Of a DNA stretch of 64,000 bases, positions 18,066 to 26,301 are shown piece after piece (the first letter of the stretch is position 1; each line of letters opens with the position of its first letter). The translations under genes were made by a program, and so were the position numbers. The notes beneath the pieces are model-generated. The model saw only the letters and a list, made by a program, of their open reading frames with translations. It was not told the DNA's origin and did no database searches. Source of the DNA: Natrialba aegyptia DSM 13077 (lineage in GTDB: Archaea; Halobacteriota; Halobacteria; Halobacteriales; Natrialbaceae); assembly GCF_000337535.1 (NCBI RefSeq), contig NZ_AOIP01000015.1, positions 213,112 through 277,111 on the forward strand. The letters are read 5' to 3'.

Positions 18066-19538
18066 TTAGCGGTCTTCGGCATCGGGTTCGGACGCGTCCG
18101 TCTGGGTGTGCTCGCGGCCATCGTCAGATTCGTCCCCGCCCTCGGACTCGAGTTCCGGGTCGGCGTTCGAACCGGTGCGGGTATCTGCACTGCCAGCCCT
18201 AGCGTGCTGTCCAGTTTCGGTTTCAGTTTCGGTTTCACCGTCGCTGAACTCGGTGCTGTCGGCGTCGGTTACAACCTCGACGTCGGCTGACGGCGGTGTC
18301 GTCGACGCGGGTTGGTTTGATCCCGGTCCGCCGTCCGTGAGTTCTGATTGAGGACGGGTTCTCGGGTTCCCGTCACCGGTTCCTGAACCTGGTCCTGATC
18401 CTGACCCTGGGGACGAGCCGTCGTCCGAACTGCTCACTGCGGTTGCGATCCAGGCTCCGATCAGGCTCACCAGAATCGCGCTGATGACGAAGACGGCGAG
18501 CCGTTCGCCCGGCGCAAGCGAGAATCCCTCGACGGTCAGCGGCCCGAGTTCGGTCTCCACGATCGTAATCGAGGAGAGTAACTGCTGTTGTTCGAGGAAG
18601 TACGCGGAGAAGCCGCGGATGACGAGACCGACGGCGACGGCGATAAACGGGAGGTTGAGGTAGGATCGCCGAACCGGGTCTTCGCCGATGATCTCGTCTA
18701 ACAGTCGCCCGGCGCTCGCGGTAAGGCCGGCCATCGTCAACCAGGGAACGCTGTCGAACGCGAACTGTACCGCAGGAATGCCGATTCCGGTGGAACCATC
18801 GAGATTCGAAACGCCGAGTGCGCCGACGAAGAAGCCAACGAGCGTGAGCCCCGCTGCAACGACGTAGGTGACGACCGAGACCTGTCCGGAGTAAAGCGAC
18901 TCGCGCACCTGGTGTGCGAACCCGGTTATGATTTCGTCGATGCTGAACCCCTTGTAGAGCAAGAACAGGCCGATAACGGTCGTAATCGCGGCGGCCCCCT
19001 CTGCTGGGGCGACGACCATCGCAAGAATCGGGAAGACGAGCAACGTCAGTCCGAGTGGAACCAGAATCGTCTGTCGGAGTTCTTCGTCGGCGAGAAATTG
19101 CTTGAGCAGGTAGTACGTCGACTCGATATCCCGGGCCTGCCGAACGACGACCCGATCGACCGAGTCGACCTGAACGCGACTTTCGACGATCGGAACCAGC
19201 CGTTCGTCCTCGCCGCTGTCGATGACGACGACCGCCGAATCGGGGTCGTGCTGTGCAATGAGGTCGTCGAGCTGGCGGGCGACCGCCCTGTCCGCCGAGA
19301 CCATCGACTCTCGGTCACCGGAGACGACCGCGACGATCGCCTCCTCGTTCTCGTCGCGGAGGTTCTGGCCGACCCGCAGCGTCTCGAGAAGCGTATTGAC
19401 TCCCGAGTCCTCCGGGTCGGCAAGTCCGATATCGGTAACGAGAGCCCGAACAGCCTCCCAGCCGACGATCGGCGACTGAAGCCCGGTCTTCCGACCGACG
19501 TCGTCGGTCCGGTCGAGACAGACGACCAGCGTTGTCAC
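18066..19538 (-). CDS. DUF373 multi-pass membrane protein
   Basis: Residues 1-145 form a soluble alpha-beta domain beginning TTLVVCLDRTDDVGRKTGL, the recognisable start of archaeal DUF373 proteins. About seven hydrophobic segments follow between residues 155 and 370. The final 100 residues are low-complexity, rich in Gly/Ser/Pro and then Glu/Thr/Asp. Hexanucleotide repeats in the DNA underlie both the Gly-Ser-Pro tract (18361-18412) and the Glu-Thr tract (18206-18240). Function is unknown; the N-terminal domain looks like a sensor or nucleotide-binding fold. CGATAAA-ACC-ATTTATCG at 19562-19579 supplies a TATA element and an imperfect dyad about 30 bases upstream. Confidence 0.85.
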   Translation of the reverse strand: MTTLVVCLDRTDDVGRKTGLQSPIVGWEAVRALVTDIGLADPEDSGVNTLLETLRVGQNLRDENEEAIVAVVSGDRESMVSADRAVARQLDDLIAQHDPDSAVVVIDSGEDERLVPIVESRVQVDSVDRVVVRQARDIESTYYLLKQFLADEELRQTILVPLGLTLLVFPILAMVVAPAEGAAAITTVIGLFLLYKGFSIDEIITGFAHQVRESLYSGQVSVVTYVVAAGLTLVGFFVGALGVSNLDGSTGIGIPAVQFAFDSVPWLTMAGLTASAGRLLDEIIGEDPVRRSYLNLPFIAVAVGLVIRGFSAYFLEQQQLLSSITIVETELGPLTVEGFSLAPGERLAVFVISAILVSLIGAWIATAVSSSDDGSSPGSGSGPGSGTGDGNPRTRPQSELTDGGPGSNQPASTTPPSADVEVVTDADSTEFSDGETETETETGQHARAGSADTRTGSNADPELESEGGDESDDGREHTQTDASEPDAEDR

Positions 19539-19690
19539 GGTTATCCGTGCATTCCGTACGACGATAAAACCATTTATCGCAACGTGCCTGCGGGCTGCTC
19601 GCGGGCATACCCCCGTCCGCCGCAGTACTATGCATCACGCAAGTACCACGCGGTGGGCACCACTCCGAGTGGCGAGCAGCAAGCACCGAC

Positions 19691-20701
19691 TCAGTTTCGC
19701 AACCGAAGCCGGAACTCGTGGTCGTCTGCGATCCCGGCAACCCCGGCCCCAAACGCGTATGCAACCCGCTGTGCTCCCGCTCCGAGGCGTGTCATCAACG
19801 GCCGTTCCGGCTCGAACTCTTCGACCGTCACCTCGTCCGTCCGAAGTCGCTCCGCCAACTCGTCTTCGAGTTCGCGTCGCGTCCCGAGCGTATCGACGAG
19901 CCCCAGTTCGTGGGCCTGCTCGCCGAGGTAGATCCGGGCTTCCGTCTCGCGGACGAACTCGGGTTCCAGATCGCGGCCGTCGCTGACCCGGTCGACGAAC
20001 GTCTCGTAGTAATCGTCGATCAGTCCCTGGAGGTAGGCGCGTTCGTCCTCGTCGAGTTCTTTCAGCGGCGTGCCGGCGTCCTTGAACTCGCCGGCGGCAA
20101 AGCGCTCGTAGGAGAGGCCGACTTTTTCGGCGAACTCGCTGGCGTTGACCCGCGAGCCGATGACGCCGATCGAGCCGACGATCGAGCCGTCGCGCGCCCA
20201 GAGTTCGTCGCAGCCACTTGCGATCCAGTAGCCGCCGCTTGCACAGACGTCAGTCGTGTAGGCGATGGTCGGGCCGTCGAAGCGCTCGGCTGCGAGGCGA
20301 ATGTCCTCGCTCGGAACGACCTCGCCGCCGGGCGTGTTCAGCTTCAGGAGGAGCGCGTCGACGTGGTCGTCCTCGTCGGCCCGGTCGATCTGATCGACGA
20401 TGTCATCGGCCGGCGTCGACTGCGGGCGTGACGGGAGCGGTCCGCCACCGCCGTCGCGGGTGATCGGCCCGTCGATCGCAACCTCGGCGACGTCGTAGTC
20501 GGGAAACAGCGATGCTGCGATCGTCCCCGCAAACCGGATCCCGACGAGGATCACGCCGAGCGCGATCACGACGCCGAAGAGTTCGGCGAGCGTGGTGGGA
20601 TAGACGAGGAATAGCCACAGACTGGCGATTACAACGACGACGGTCCCCGCGACGATGACGGCGAGTCGATTAGCTCGTTGCGCCTCGACCAACGGCTCCA
20701 C
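19691..20701 (-). CDS. sppA: SppA-type signal peptide peptidase (S49)
   Basis: Two hydrophobic N-terminal segments (about residues 12-33 and 40-66) anchor the protein. The S49 core follows, with catalytic Ser155 in VCASGGYWIAS and general-base Lys207 in AAGEFKDAGTPL. SppA degrades signal peptides left in the membrane. At 336 residues it is the short archaeal/Bacillus type with one catalytic domain. The reported start is a GTG. A leaderless ATG at 20710 opens a 13-codon out-of-frame ORF over it, and a TTG at 20692 is better placed after the ribosome site GAGGTGG, so the true start may be 20692. A second S49 protease lies at 40410-41408. Confidence 0.9.
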   Translation of the reverse strand: MEPLVEAQRANRLAVIVAGTVVVVIASLWLFLVYPTTLAELFGVVIALGVILVGIRFAGTIAASLFPDYDVAEVAIDGPITRDGGGGPLPSRPQSTPADDIVDQIDRADEDDHVDALLLKLNTPGGEVVPSEDIRLAAERFDGPTIAYTTDVCASGGYWIASGCDELWARDGSIVGSIGVIGSRVNASEFAEKVGLSYERFAAGEFKDAGTPLKELDEDERAYLQGLIDDYYETFVDRVSDGRDLEPEFVRETEARIYLGEQAHELGLVDTLGTRRELEDELAERLRTDEVTVEEFEPERPLMTRLGAGAQRVAYAFGAGVAGIADDHEFRLRLRN

Positions 20702-20837
20702 CTCGGTTCATACTGCTCTGTCTGTGTGCTGTCCTGTTAATCGTTGCCGTCCACAGGCGACGCTCGTGCCGTGTCTAGGGTGCTCTAGGTAACTGCACGC
20801 AAGCGACGCTCGCAGCCGAGACCACGGTCGAACGCAG

Positions 20838-20888
20838 AACGCGAAACGTGGACGCGGGACGTGAAACGCGAAATACGAAACGCAAAAC
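20838..20888. repeat. Degenerate 13-14 bp tandem repeat
   Basis: The spacer between sppA and the coiled-coil gene holds about four imperfect units related to AACGCGAAACGTG, ending in CGAAACGCAAAAC. It lies 45-95 bases downstream of the coiled-coil gene's stop on that gene's strand. No dyad or ORF is evident. It resembles other decayed repeats in this window. Confidence 0.5.
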
Positions 20889-20933
20889 ATGCCATACTCG
20901 ACCGTGAGACGAATCGAGCGAGCGCAGACGACC

Positions 20934-21815
20934 TTAGAGCAGCCCCGTCTTCTGGAGCTTCATCAGGTCCTCGGTATCGAGGGTTTCGCCTTCCTTGAAC
21001 TTCTGATAGATTTCCTCGGCTTCTTCTTTGGCTTCCTCTTTCTTCTTGTCGCGTTCGGACTTGCGCTCTTCTTCTTCCTGCTTGTCGAGTTCGCGCAGGC
21101 GCTTTTGGACGCGAACGAAGTCCTCGTGGTGCTGGTCGGCCGCTTCCTGGGCCTCGACGAACTTCTCGTGCATCTCGTCGGCTTCGTCACGGATGTCGTC
21201 GGCCTCGCGGTAGGCCTCGATCATCTGGTTGTGATGTTCCTGGGCCTTGTCCGCAAGCTCCGTGACCTTCTGGTGGTGCTGGGAGGCTTCAGAGCGAACT
21301 TCCTCGGCTTCCTCGACGAGTTCTTCGAGATCCTCGTTCTGCTCGAGTTTCCCCTTGCGCTCTTCGTACTCCTCGCGCTTGTTCTCGATCTTCTCGATGA
21401 GTTCCTGCTCTTCCTCGCTCGAGAGGACTTCGGTCTGCTGTTTGAACTCGAGTTTCTCGATTTCTTCTTCGAGTTCTTCGAGGTCCTTGCCCTCGTCGAG
21501 TTCCATGTCCGACTTGAGCTTCTCGACCTTGTCGAAGAGTTCGTTGGCCTCGGCGTTGAGTTCGTTGCGGCTCTCCTTGTGTTCCTGAACCTTCTCGTTC
21601 AGTTCGTCGCGTTTTTCGCGGTGTTCCTGGGCTTCGTCGACCTTTTCGCGCGTCTTGGCGTTTAGGTCGTCGCGGCTGGAAGCCCGTTCGGAGGCCATCT
21701 GGTTCAGATCGTTTCGCCGGTCTCGAAGCTGGCCGGCCATCTTGATGAGCTGTCCTTTGGAGTTGTTTTCGAGGTCGTCGTCTGTCAGTTCGATGTTTTT
21801 CGATTCGTCTACCAT
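20934..21815 (-). CDS. Long coiled-coil protein (COG1340-like)
   Basis: Almost the whole 293 residues form heptad-repeat coiled coil very rich in Glu, Lys, Arg and Leu, with short breaks near residues 95-105 and 150-160. The C-terminus, EGETLDTEDLMKLQKTGLL, is a distinct short motif typical of the archaeal COG1340 group. These proteins are conserved across archaea but their job is unknown; a structural or scaffolding role is a guess. The next upstream gene on the same strand, across 337 bases, encodes a CetZ tubulin, which makes a cytoskeletal link worth considering. Confidence 0.8.
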   Translation of the reverse strand: MVDESKNIELTDDDLENNSKGQLIKMAGQLRDRRNDLNQMASERASSRDDLNAKTREKVDEAQEHREKRDELNEKVQEHKESRNELNAEANELFDKVEKLKSDMELDEGKDLEELEEEIEKLEFKQQTEVLSSEEEQELIEKIENKREEYEERKGKLEQNEDLEELVEEAEEVRSEASQHHQKVTELADKAQEHHNQMIEAYREADDIRDEADEMHEKFVEAQEAADQHHEDFVRVQKRLRELDKQEEEERKSERDKKKEEAKEEAEEIYQKFKEGETLDTEDLMKLQKTGLL

Positions 21816-22152
21816 GTGTTAGTCAAACCTCTGTGCCATACCCGCACCGGAGTAGCGACGGTCGAAGCGAGGTGACAGTGTGTCGCCACGCCTCCGATCG
21901 TAGTCCTGTATACAGCGATCGCTCACAATCTGCGAAATCCCGGTGAATAAGATTTCCTGTCATCGATCGTCGAGCGATACGCGCCCCGGTGGCGTTCTGG
22001 TAACGGTGTCTACTGGTGCTTGCAATTTAAATGTACCGGTCGTAGACCCCGTGAAAACCGTTATCAGGGGTCGTATTCCGCCCGCGCTCGTTCGTGTTTC
22101 GCGATCGGCGCGGCCTATAAATGGCCGCCGAGTCCGCAGGGTGGCGGCGGAG
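21816..22152. other. 337-base spacer with hairpins and TATA-like elements
   Basis: No convincing ORF is seen. Features are a perfect palindrome CTGTATACAG (21906-21915); an AATTTAAAT element (22024-22032) that could be a minus-strand TATA; a GACCCC/GGGGTC hairpin with an 18-base loop (about 22046-22075); and a TATAAAT sequence enclosed by GCGGCC/GGCCGC arms (22110-22128). The region is long for this genome. It could be a long leader of the coiled-coil gene, a terminator for the CetZ gene, or hold an unannotated RNA. Confidence 0.45.
22110..22128. promoter_or_regulatory. TATAAAT inside a perfect GCGGCC/GGCCGC dyad
   Basis: The 6-base GC-only arms flank a 7-base AT loop just after the CetZ gene's stop. 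As RNA it would be a strong hairpin. As DNA it offers a TATA box on either strand: plus-strand use would start an antisense transcript into the CetZ gene, and minus-strand use would transcribe the 337-base spacer. Confidence 0.4.
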
Positions 22153-23235
22153 TTAAAAGAGGTTCTCGAGCCGATCGTCGGTGAACTGCTCGACGTGGTC
22201 GGTTTCCTCGCGTTCCTGTTCGCGCTTTGCCTCGCGTGCGCGCTCCATGAACTCCCGAATGCGAGCGGAGCGTTCGGCCCCGCCGAGGAGGACGAGCGCG
22301 CCGAGACGATCGCTTTCGAGCGGGAAGTCCCCGCCTCGAACCTGCATACTGCCGGTTTCGTCCTCGAGCCAGCGCCGTGACTTCTCGACGCCTTTCCGCG
22401 GGATCTTCTCGGGATCGCCGGCGATGACGAGCAGGGCGGAGTCGGCCGTCGTCGCGTCCGGCAGACTCGTTCCGGTCAACAGCGCCTGGCGTGAGACCGT
22501 CATCGCCGTTCTGATGTTCTCGGCGCTATCGTCGCTCGCGATTTCGCTCGCGTAGCCGAGCGTTGCGATGCCGCCGCTTCGGAGCGTGTTGATGACTTCG
22601 CTCGAGTCCACGACGCTTTCACCGACGCCTTCGACGGCCTCGCCGGAGGCGAACAGCAGGCCGACTCGGCGGGCGATCTTCTCGTTGATCGTCTCGAAGG
22701 CACCCTCGACGCTTTCGCCCTGCTCGTGCCAGGCGTCGTTGTCGATCAGGAGCGTCGCGTCGGCTTCGCGCACGATGGTCTTTAACGAGCGGCCGGCGTT
22801 GGCCTGGTAGAGCGCGCCTTCGTTGCGCCCCGGCAGGACGCCGAGGGCGTATACCGGGACGTCGTAGACTCGCTGGAGGTGATGGACCAGGACCGGCGCT
22901 CCGCCGCTACCGGTTCCGCCACCGAGCCCGGCGACGACGAAGATACCCTCGGCGCTCGAGGTCACGCGGCCGTCCAAGGACCCGAGTACCTGCTGGATGT
23001 CCGACTGCATGATCTCGGTTCCGAGTTCGTTATCGCCGCCGACGCCGTGGCCGTTGACGCGGTCTGCACCGATCAGTTGCGTGTCGACGACCTGGAGGGA
23101 CTGGAGGTCGGGTTTCGCGGAGTTGACTGCCAGTGCACCACGGACGGCACCAAAGCCCATGTCCGCATCGAATCGAGCGAGCCGTTCCGTGACCTTCCCA
23201 CCGGCCTGACCGACTCCGATCAGGGCAACTTTCAT
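22153..23235 (-). CDS. CetZ-family tubulin-like GTPase (CetZ2-like)
   Basis: CetZ proteins are archaeal FtsZ/tubulin relatives that control cell shape. The tubulin signature GGGTGSG is at residues 105-111, and the N-terminal nucleotide loop reads GVGQAGGK. The protein is 360 residues and ends DRLENLF, a short tail similar to the ELEPLF end of the CetZ1 encoded at 35832. It lacks the insert that CetZ1 carries around residue 240-265. The MKVALIG start at 23235 is preferred over an in-frame start 7 codons earlier. CetZ2 identity rests on length and on a nearby HVO_0758-type zinc-finger gene, so it is tentative. Confidence 0.88.
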   Translation of the reverse strand: MKVALIGVGQAGGKVTERLARFDADMGFGAVRGALAVNSAKPDLQSLQVVDTQLIGADRVNGHGVGGDNELGTEIMQSDIQQVLGSLDGRVTSSAEGIFVVAGLGGGTGSGGAPVLVHHLQRVYDVPVYALGVLPGRNEGALYQANAGRSLKTIVREADATLLIDNDAWHEQGESVEGAFETINEKIARRVGLLFASGEAVEGVGESVVDSSEVINTLRSGGIATLGYASEIASDDSAENIRTAMTVSRQALLTGTSLPDATTADSALLVIAGDPEKIPRKGVEKSRRWLEDETGSMQVRGGDFPLESDRLGALVLLGGAERSARIREFMERAREAKREQEREETDHVEQFTDDRLENLF

Positions 23236-23383
23236 ACAGATATCGTATAAGTGCACCGTGTTGAACGTTCCGGTGTACGCACCTGTTTACGGGCCCAGTG
23301 CCGTTCAGCGCCGCCGCTCACGACGGTCGCCGCAGAACGCTCGAATGGCAATCCACTTGTGCCAGCCCACAGTCACACCCGGT

Positions 23384-23809
23384 ATGTTCCACGAACAGCG
23401 GATGACGGCCCCCGACACGCCCGCCGATCTGCGCGCCGAGTACGCCGCCGATCTCGCCTCGATCGTCGACCGACACGGCGCGGACGAACTCGCCGACGAG
23501 ACGGATCTCGACCGCGAGACGCTCGCGAATCTCGGTCACGAGACGGTCGGCTCCCTCTCACTCGAGGACGCCGCCGAGATCCAGGCCCGCGCCGAATCCG
23601 CTCCCGATGCCGACACCGTCGTCACGATGGCCTGCGAACACCTGCTGCTCGGCATGTCCACCGCCGTCCTCGACGTGGACGCCGTCGAGAGCGAACTCGA
23701 ACTCGAGTTAGATGCAAAGGAGATCCAACAGAAACTCGAACGGCGTGCGCCAATGTCGTTCGAGGAGTACGTTCACCTTCAGTTCGTGATCGTGGACGCT
23801 GCCCCCTGA
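23384..23809 (+). CDS. Conserved haloarchaeal protein (DUF5791-like)
   Basis: This is a 141-residue acidic protein, predicted to be mostly helical. The pattern TPADLRAEYAADLASIVDRHGADELADETDLDRETL, then LEDAAEIQARAES, then a C-terminal FEEYVHLQFV, matches what I recall of DUF5791, a haloarchaea-only family of unknown function. The middle resembles a helix-turn-helix-like helical domain. The frame is open upstream to 23258, but the ATG at 23384 fits the family better; another ATG at 23402 is possible. It is divergent from the CetZ gene. Confidence 0.65.
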   Translation: MFHEQRMTAPDTPADLRAEYAADLASIVDRHGADELADETDLDRETLANLGHETVGSLSLEDAAEIQARAESAPDADTVVTMACEHLLLGMSTAVLDVDAVESELELELDAKEIQQKLERRAPMSFEEYVHLQFVIVDAAP

Positions 23810-23831
23810 TACGAACTTCTAACAGTCAGTG

Positions 23832-23874
23832 CCGGCACAGCCGTGACGCCGCAGAACGGTCGCAGCTGTGCCGG
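23832..23874. terminator. Perfect 10-bp inverted repeat after the DUF5791-like gene
   Basis: CCGGCACAGC (23832-23841) and GCTGTGCCGG (23865-23874) enclose a 23-base loop, starting 22 bases after the stop codon. No T-run follows, so it is not a classic archaeal terminator. RNA processing, mRNA-end protection or a protein-binding dyad are alternatives. Confidence 0.45.
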
Positions 23875-23929
23875 AAACTCGGGACAGCAGACCGGGTGAG
23901 TCCCGCTCCCGCGGTGACTCGCATCGAGT

Positions 23930-24013
23930 GCAGTCACGCTCACGGCCACGATTACAGACACAACCTCAGTTACAGTCCCAATCACGATCACAAACACAGC
24001 CCCAGTCACAGTC
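23930..24013 (+). repeat. Hexanucleotide array, about 14 units, abutting a TATA box
   Basis: From 23930 to 24013 the sequence divides cleanly into six-base units: GCAGTC ACGCTC ACGGCC ACGATT ACAGAC, then ACAACC TCAGTT ACAGTC CCAATC ACGATC, then ACAAAC ACAGCC CCAGTC ACAGTC. The consensus is ACAGTC or ACGATC. The last unit touches ATTATATC, the TATA element of the next gene. Periodicity is exact with no indels although units have diverged by substitution. Confidence 0.85.
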
Positions 24014-24021
24014 ATTATATC
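24014..24021 (+). promoter_or_regulatory. TATA element of the SDR gene
   Basis: ATTATATC is centred about 27 bases before ATG 24044. The position expected for the TFB recognition element is occupied by the last hexamer of the adjoining array. Confidence 0.6.
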
Positions 24022-24043
24022 TCCGCACCCGCGAGTTCATCGC

Positions 24044-24937
24044 ATGACCGCAATGCGCGTTGGGCTGCTTGGCTGTGGCTACGTCGGGCTCGAACTCGGC
24101 CGACAACTCGCGGCCGGCGGCCACGACGTGATCGGCGTGCGACGCTCCGACGCGAGACTCGACGCCATCGAGGCCGCCGGCTTCGAGGCCGTCCAGGCGG
24201 ACGTGACCGACCGCGCTGAACTCGAGGCGGTCCCGGACGTTGATGCGATCGTCTTCGCGGCGAGCAGCGGCGGCAGGGGGGCTGACGCGGCGCGCGAAAT
24301 CTACGTCGACGGGCTTCGGACGGCGATCGAAGCCTTCGGGGAGCGCGAGACGCCGCCGGACCGGCTCGTCTACACCTCCTCGACGGGCGTTCACGGCGAT
24401 CACGACGGGGACTGGGTCGGCTCGGACACGCCGATCGAGCCGACGACGCCGAAAACCGAAGTGCTCGCCGAGGCGGAGCAGATTGCACTCGAGTATCCCG
24501 CCGAGTTCGGTATCGACGGGACGGTCGTTCGCTATGCGGGGCTGTACGGGCCCGACCGGTACCGCCTCGAGCGGTACCTCGAAGGGCCGGTTACGGCGGG
24601 GTACCTGAACATGGTTCATCGGGACGATGCCGCTGGTGCGGTTCGCGTTCTCCTCGATGCGGATCTCGCTCGCGGCGAGGTCGTCCAGGTCGTCGACGAC
24701 GAACCCGTCGACAAGTGGACGTTCGCCGACTGGCTGGCCGACGCCTGCGACCAGGAGTATCCGCCGAAACGGACGAAGGCGGAGCGACTCGAGGCGGGCG
24801 ACCTCTCGGAACCGGCGCGTCGTCGGATTCTGACGAGCAAGCGTTGCGGAAACGACCGGCTCCGAGAGTTGGGGTACGAGTTCAGCTATCCGACGTTCCG
24901 GGAGGGGTATCGGGAGGCGGTCGAGGCGGTTCGGTAG
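24044..24937 (+). CDS. NAD(P)-dependent epimerase/dehydratase (SDR)
   Basis: The N-terminal Rossmann motif is GLLGCGYVGLELG (residues 7-19), followed by VGVRRSD as the end of beta-2. The VYTSSTGVHGDH strand and the RYAGLYGPDR segment are typical of the atypical SDR group that includes YeeZ. No full YxxxK catalytic pair is evident, so the reaction is uncertain: it may be a reductase, an epimerase or an NAD-binding sensor. At 297 residues it is complete. It is expressed from a promoter adjacent to the hexamer array. Confidence 0.8.
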   Translation: MTAMRVGLLGCGYVGLELGRQLAAGGHDVIGVRRSDARLDAIEAAGFEAVQADVTDRAELEAVPDVDAIVFAASSGGRGADAAREIYVDGLRTAIEAFGERETPPDRLVYTSSTGVHGDHDGDWVGSDTPIEPTTPKTEVLAEAEQIALEYPAEFGIDGTVVRYAGLYGPDRYRLERYLEGPVTAGYLNMVHRDDAAGAVRVLLDADLARGEVVQVVDDEPVDKWTFADWLADACDQEYPPKRTKAERLEAGDLSEPARRRILTSKRCGNDRLRELGYEFSYPTFREGYREAVEAVR

Positions 24938-25084
24938 GCAACGTGCTGGCAAGGGCGATCAACCGGCAGCGTGTTCGAGTAGTGGAGCTGTTGACCGGTC
25001 GATAGCGATCCGAGCGACGATACCCGGATCAAAAACCGTCACGAATGGGGGAAATTTCTTGGTTGTTGAATTTGAGTGTCCGGT

Positions 25085-26272
25085 ATGGACTTCCAGGACG
25101 CCTCGGCGGACGTGGCGTTCGTCGAGGCGGAGCCGCTGGTCGCGGCCGTCGAGCGCGCCATCGACTCGGCACAGGCGCTCGACCCCCTCGTTCTCTCGCT
25201 CGTCGTCCTCGTAGCCGTCGGACTCGTCCTCGGTGGCTGGTGGTTCGTCCGCTGGGTTCGCCGTCCACCGGGCGCTCGATTCCAGTCCGTTCTTGCGGAG
25301 TACGACGACGTAACCGTCCTGATGCATCCGAACCCCGATCCGGACGCGATGGCGTGTGCGATGGCCGTCGATGCCATCGCCGACGCGGTCGACACGGACA
25401 CGACGTTGCAGTTCCCCGGGGAGATCCGCCATCAGGAAAACCGCGCGTTCCGAACCGTTCTCGGCCTCGATCTCGATCAGATCGCCTCGAGTTCAGCGCT
25501 CGCGAGCGAGGCGGTCGTTCTCGTCGATCACAACACGGCGCGTGGCTTTACGGGTGCACAAACGGTCGAACCGGTCGCTGTCGTCGATCACCACCCCGGC
25601 AACGGGACCGGGACGAATTTTACCGACGTTCGAACGGACTACGGTGCCGCTGCGACCCTGCTGGTCGAGTATCTCGACGATCTCGGCGCTGGCACGGACG
25701 ACGACACCGATCCCGACTTCTCGGCCGAACTCGCAACCGGACTCCTCTACGGCATCCAGTCCGATACGAACCACCTGACGAACGGCTGCTCGCGCGCCGA
25801 GTTCGAGGCCTGTGGAACCTTGTTCGGCGAACTCGACGAGGATCTGCTCGAACGGATCGCAAACCCGCAGGTGAGCGATGACGTGTTACAGATCAAGGCG
25901 ACGGCAATCACCGAAAAGCGCGTCGAGGGTTCGTTTGCGGTCTGCGATGTCGGAGCGGTCTCGAACACCGACGCGATCCCGCAGGCGGCGGACGAACTCA
26001 TGCAACTCGAAGGGGTTACTGCCGTCGTCGTCTACGGCGAGAACGACGGGACGATCCATCTCTCCGGGCGCTCGCGGGACGACCGCGTGCACATGGGTGA
26101 GACGTTACGCTACGCGGTCAGCGACATTCCGATGGCCAACGCGGGCGGCCACGCGCGGATGGGCGGCGGCCAGCTCTCGGTCGAGCACATGCGCGGGCTT
26201 GGCCCGGCTGACGGCATCGACAAAACCGAATTTGAGGAACAGCTCTTTTCGGCGCTGTCCGGCGAGCGGTAG
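25085..26272 (+). CDS. Membrane-anchored DHH-family phosphoesterase
   Basis: A transmembrane segment near residues 37-60 precedes a RecJ-like DHH domain. Motifs in order are NPDPDAMA, VDHN, the namesake VVDHHPG and SDTNHLT, all metal ligands. A DHHA1 domain follows with NAGGHARMGGGQ. This family cleaves phosphodiester bonds in nano-RNA, cyclic dinucleotides or single-stranded DNA. Membrane attachment recalls GdpP-type cyclic-di-AMP phosphodiesterases, but PAS and GGDEF domains are absent here. Haloarchaea do make cyclic-di-AMP, so that role is possible but inferred. The ATG at 25085 is preferred to a GTG at 25076. Confidence 0.85.
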   Translation: MDFQDASADVAFVEAEPLVAAVERAIDSAQALDPLVLSLVVLVAVGLVLGGWWFVRWVRRPPGARFQSVLAEYDDVTVLMHPNPDPDAMACAMAVDAIADAVDTDTTLQFPGEIRHQENRAFRTVLGLDLDQIASSSALASEAVVLVDHNTARGFTGAQTVEPVAVVDHHPGNGTGTNFTDVRTDYGAAATLLVEYLDDLGAGTDDDTDPDFSAELATGLLYGIQSDTNHLTNGCSRAEFEACGTLFGELDEDLLERIANPQVSDDVLQIKATAITEKRVEGSFAVCDVGAVSNTDAIPQAADELMQLEGVTAVVVYGENDGTIHLSGRSRDDRVHMGETLRYAVSDIPMANAGGHARMGGGQLSVEHMRGLGPADGIDKTEFEEQLFSALSGER

Positions 26273-26301
26273 CTCGTCCTTGCGGACGCAGCCGCGGTCA
26301 G

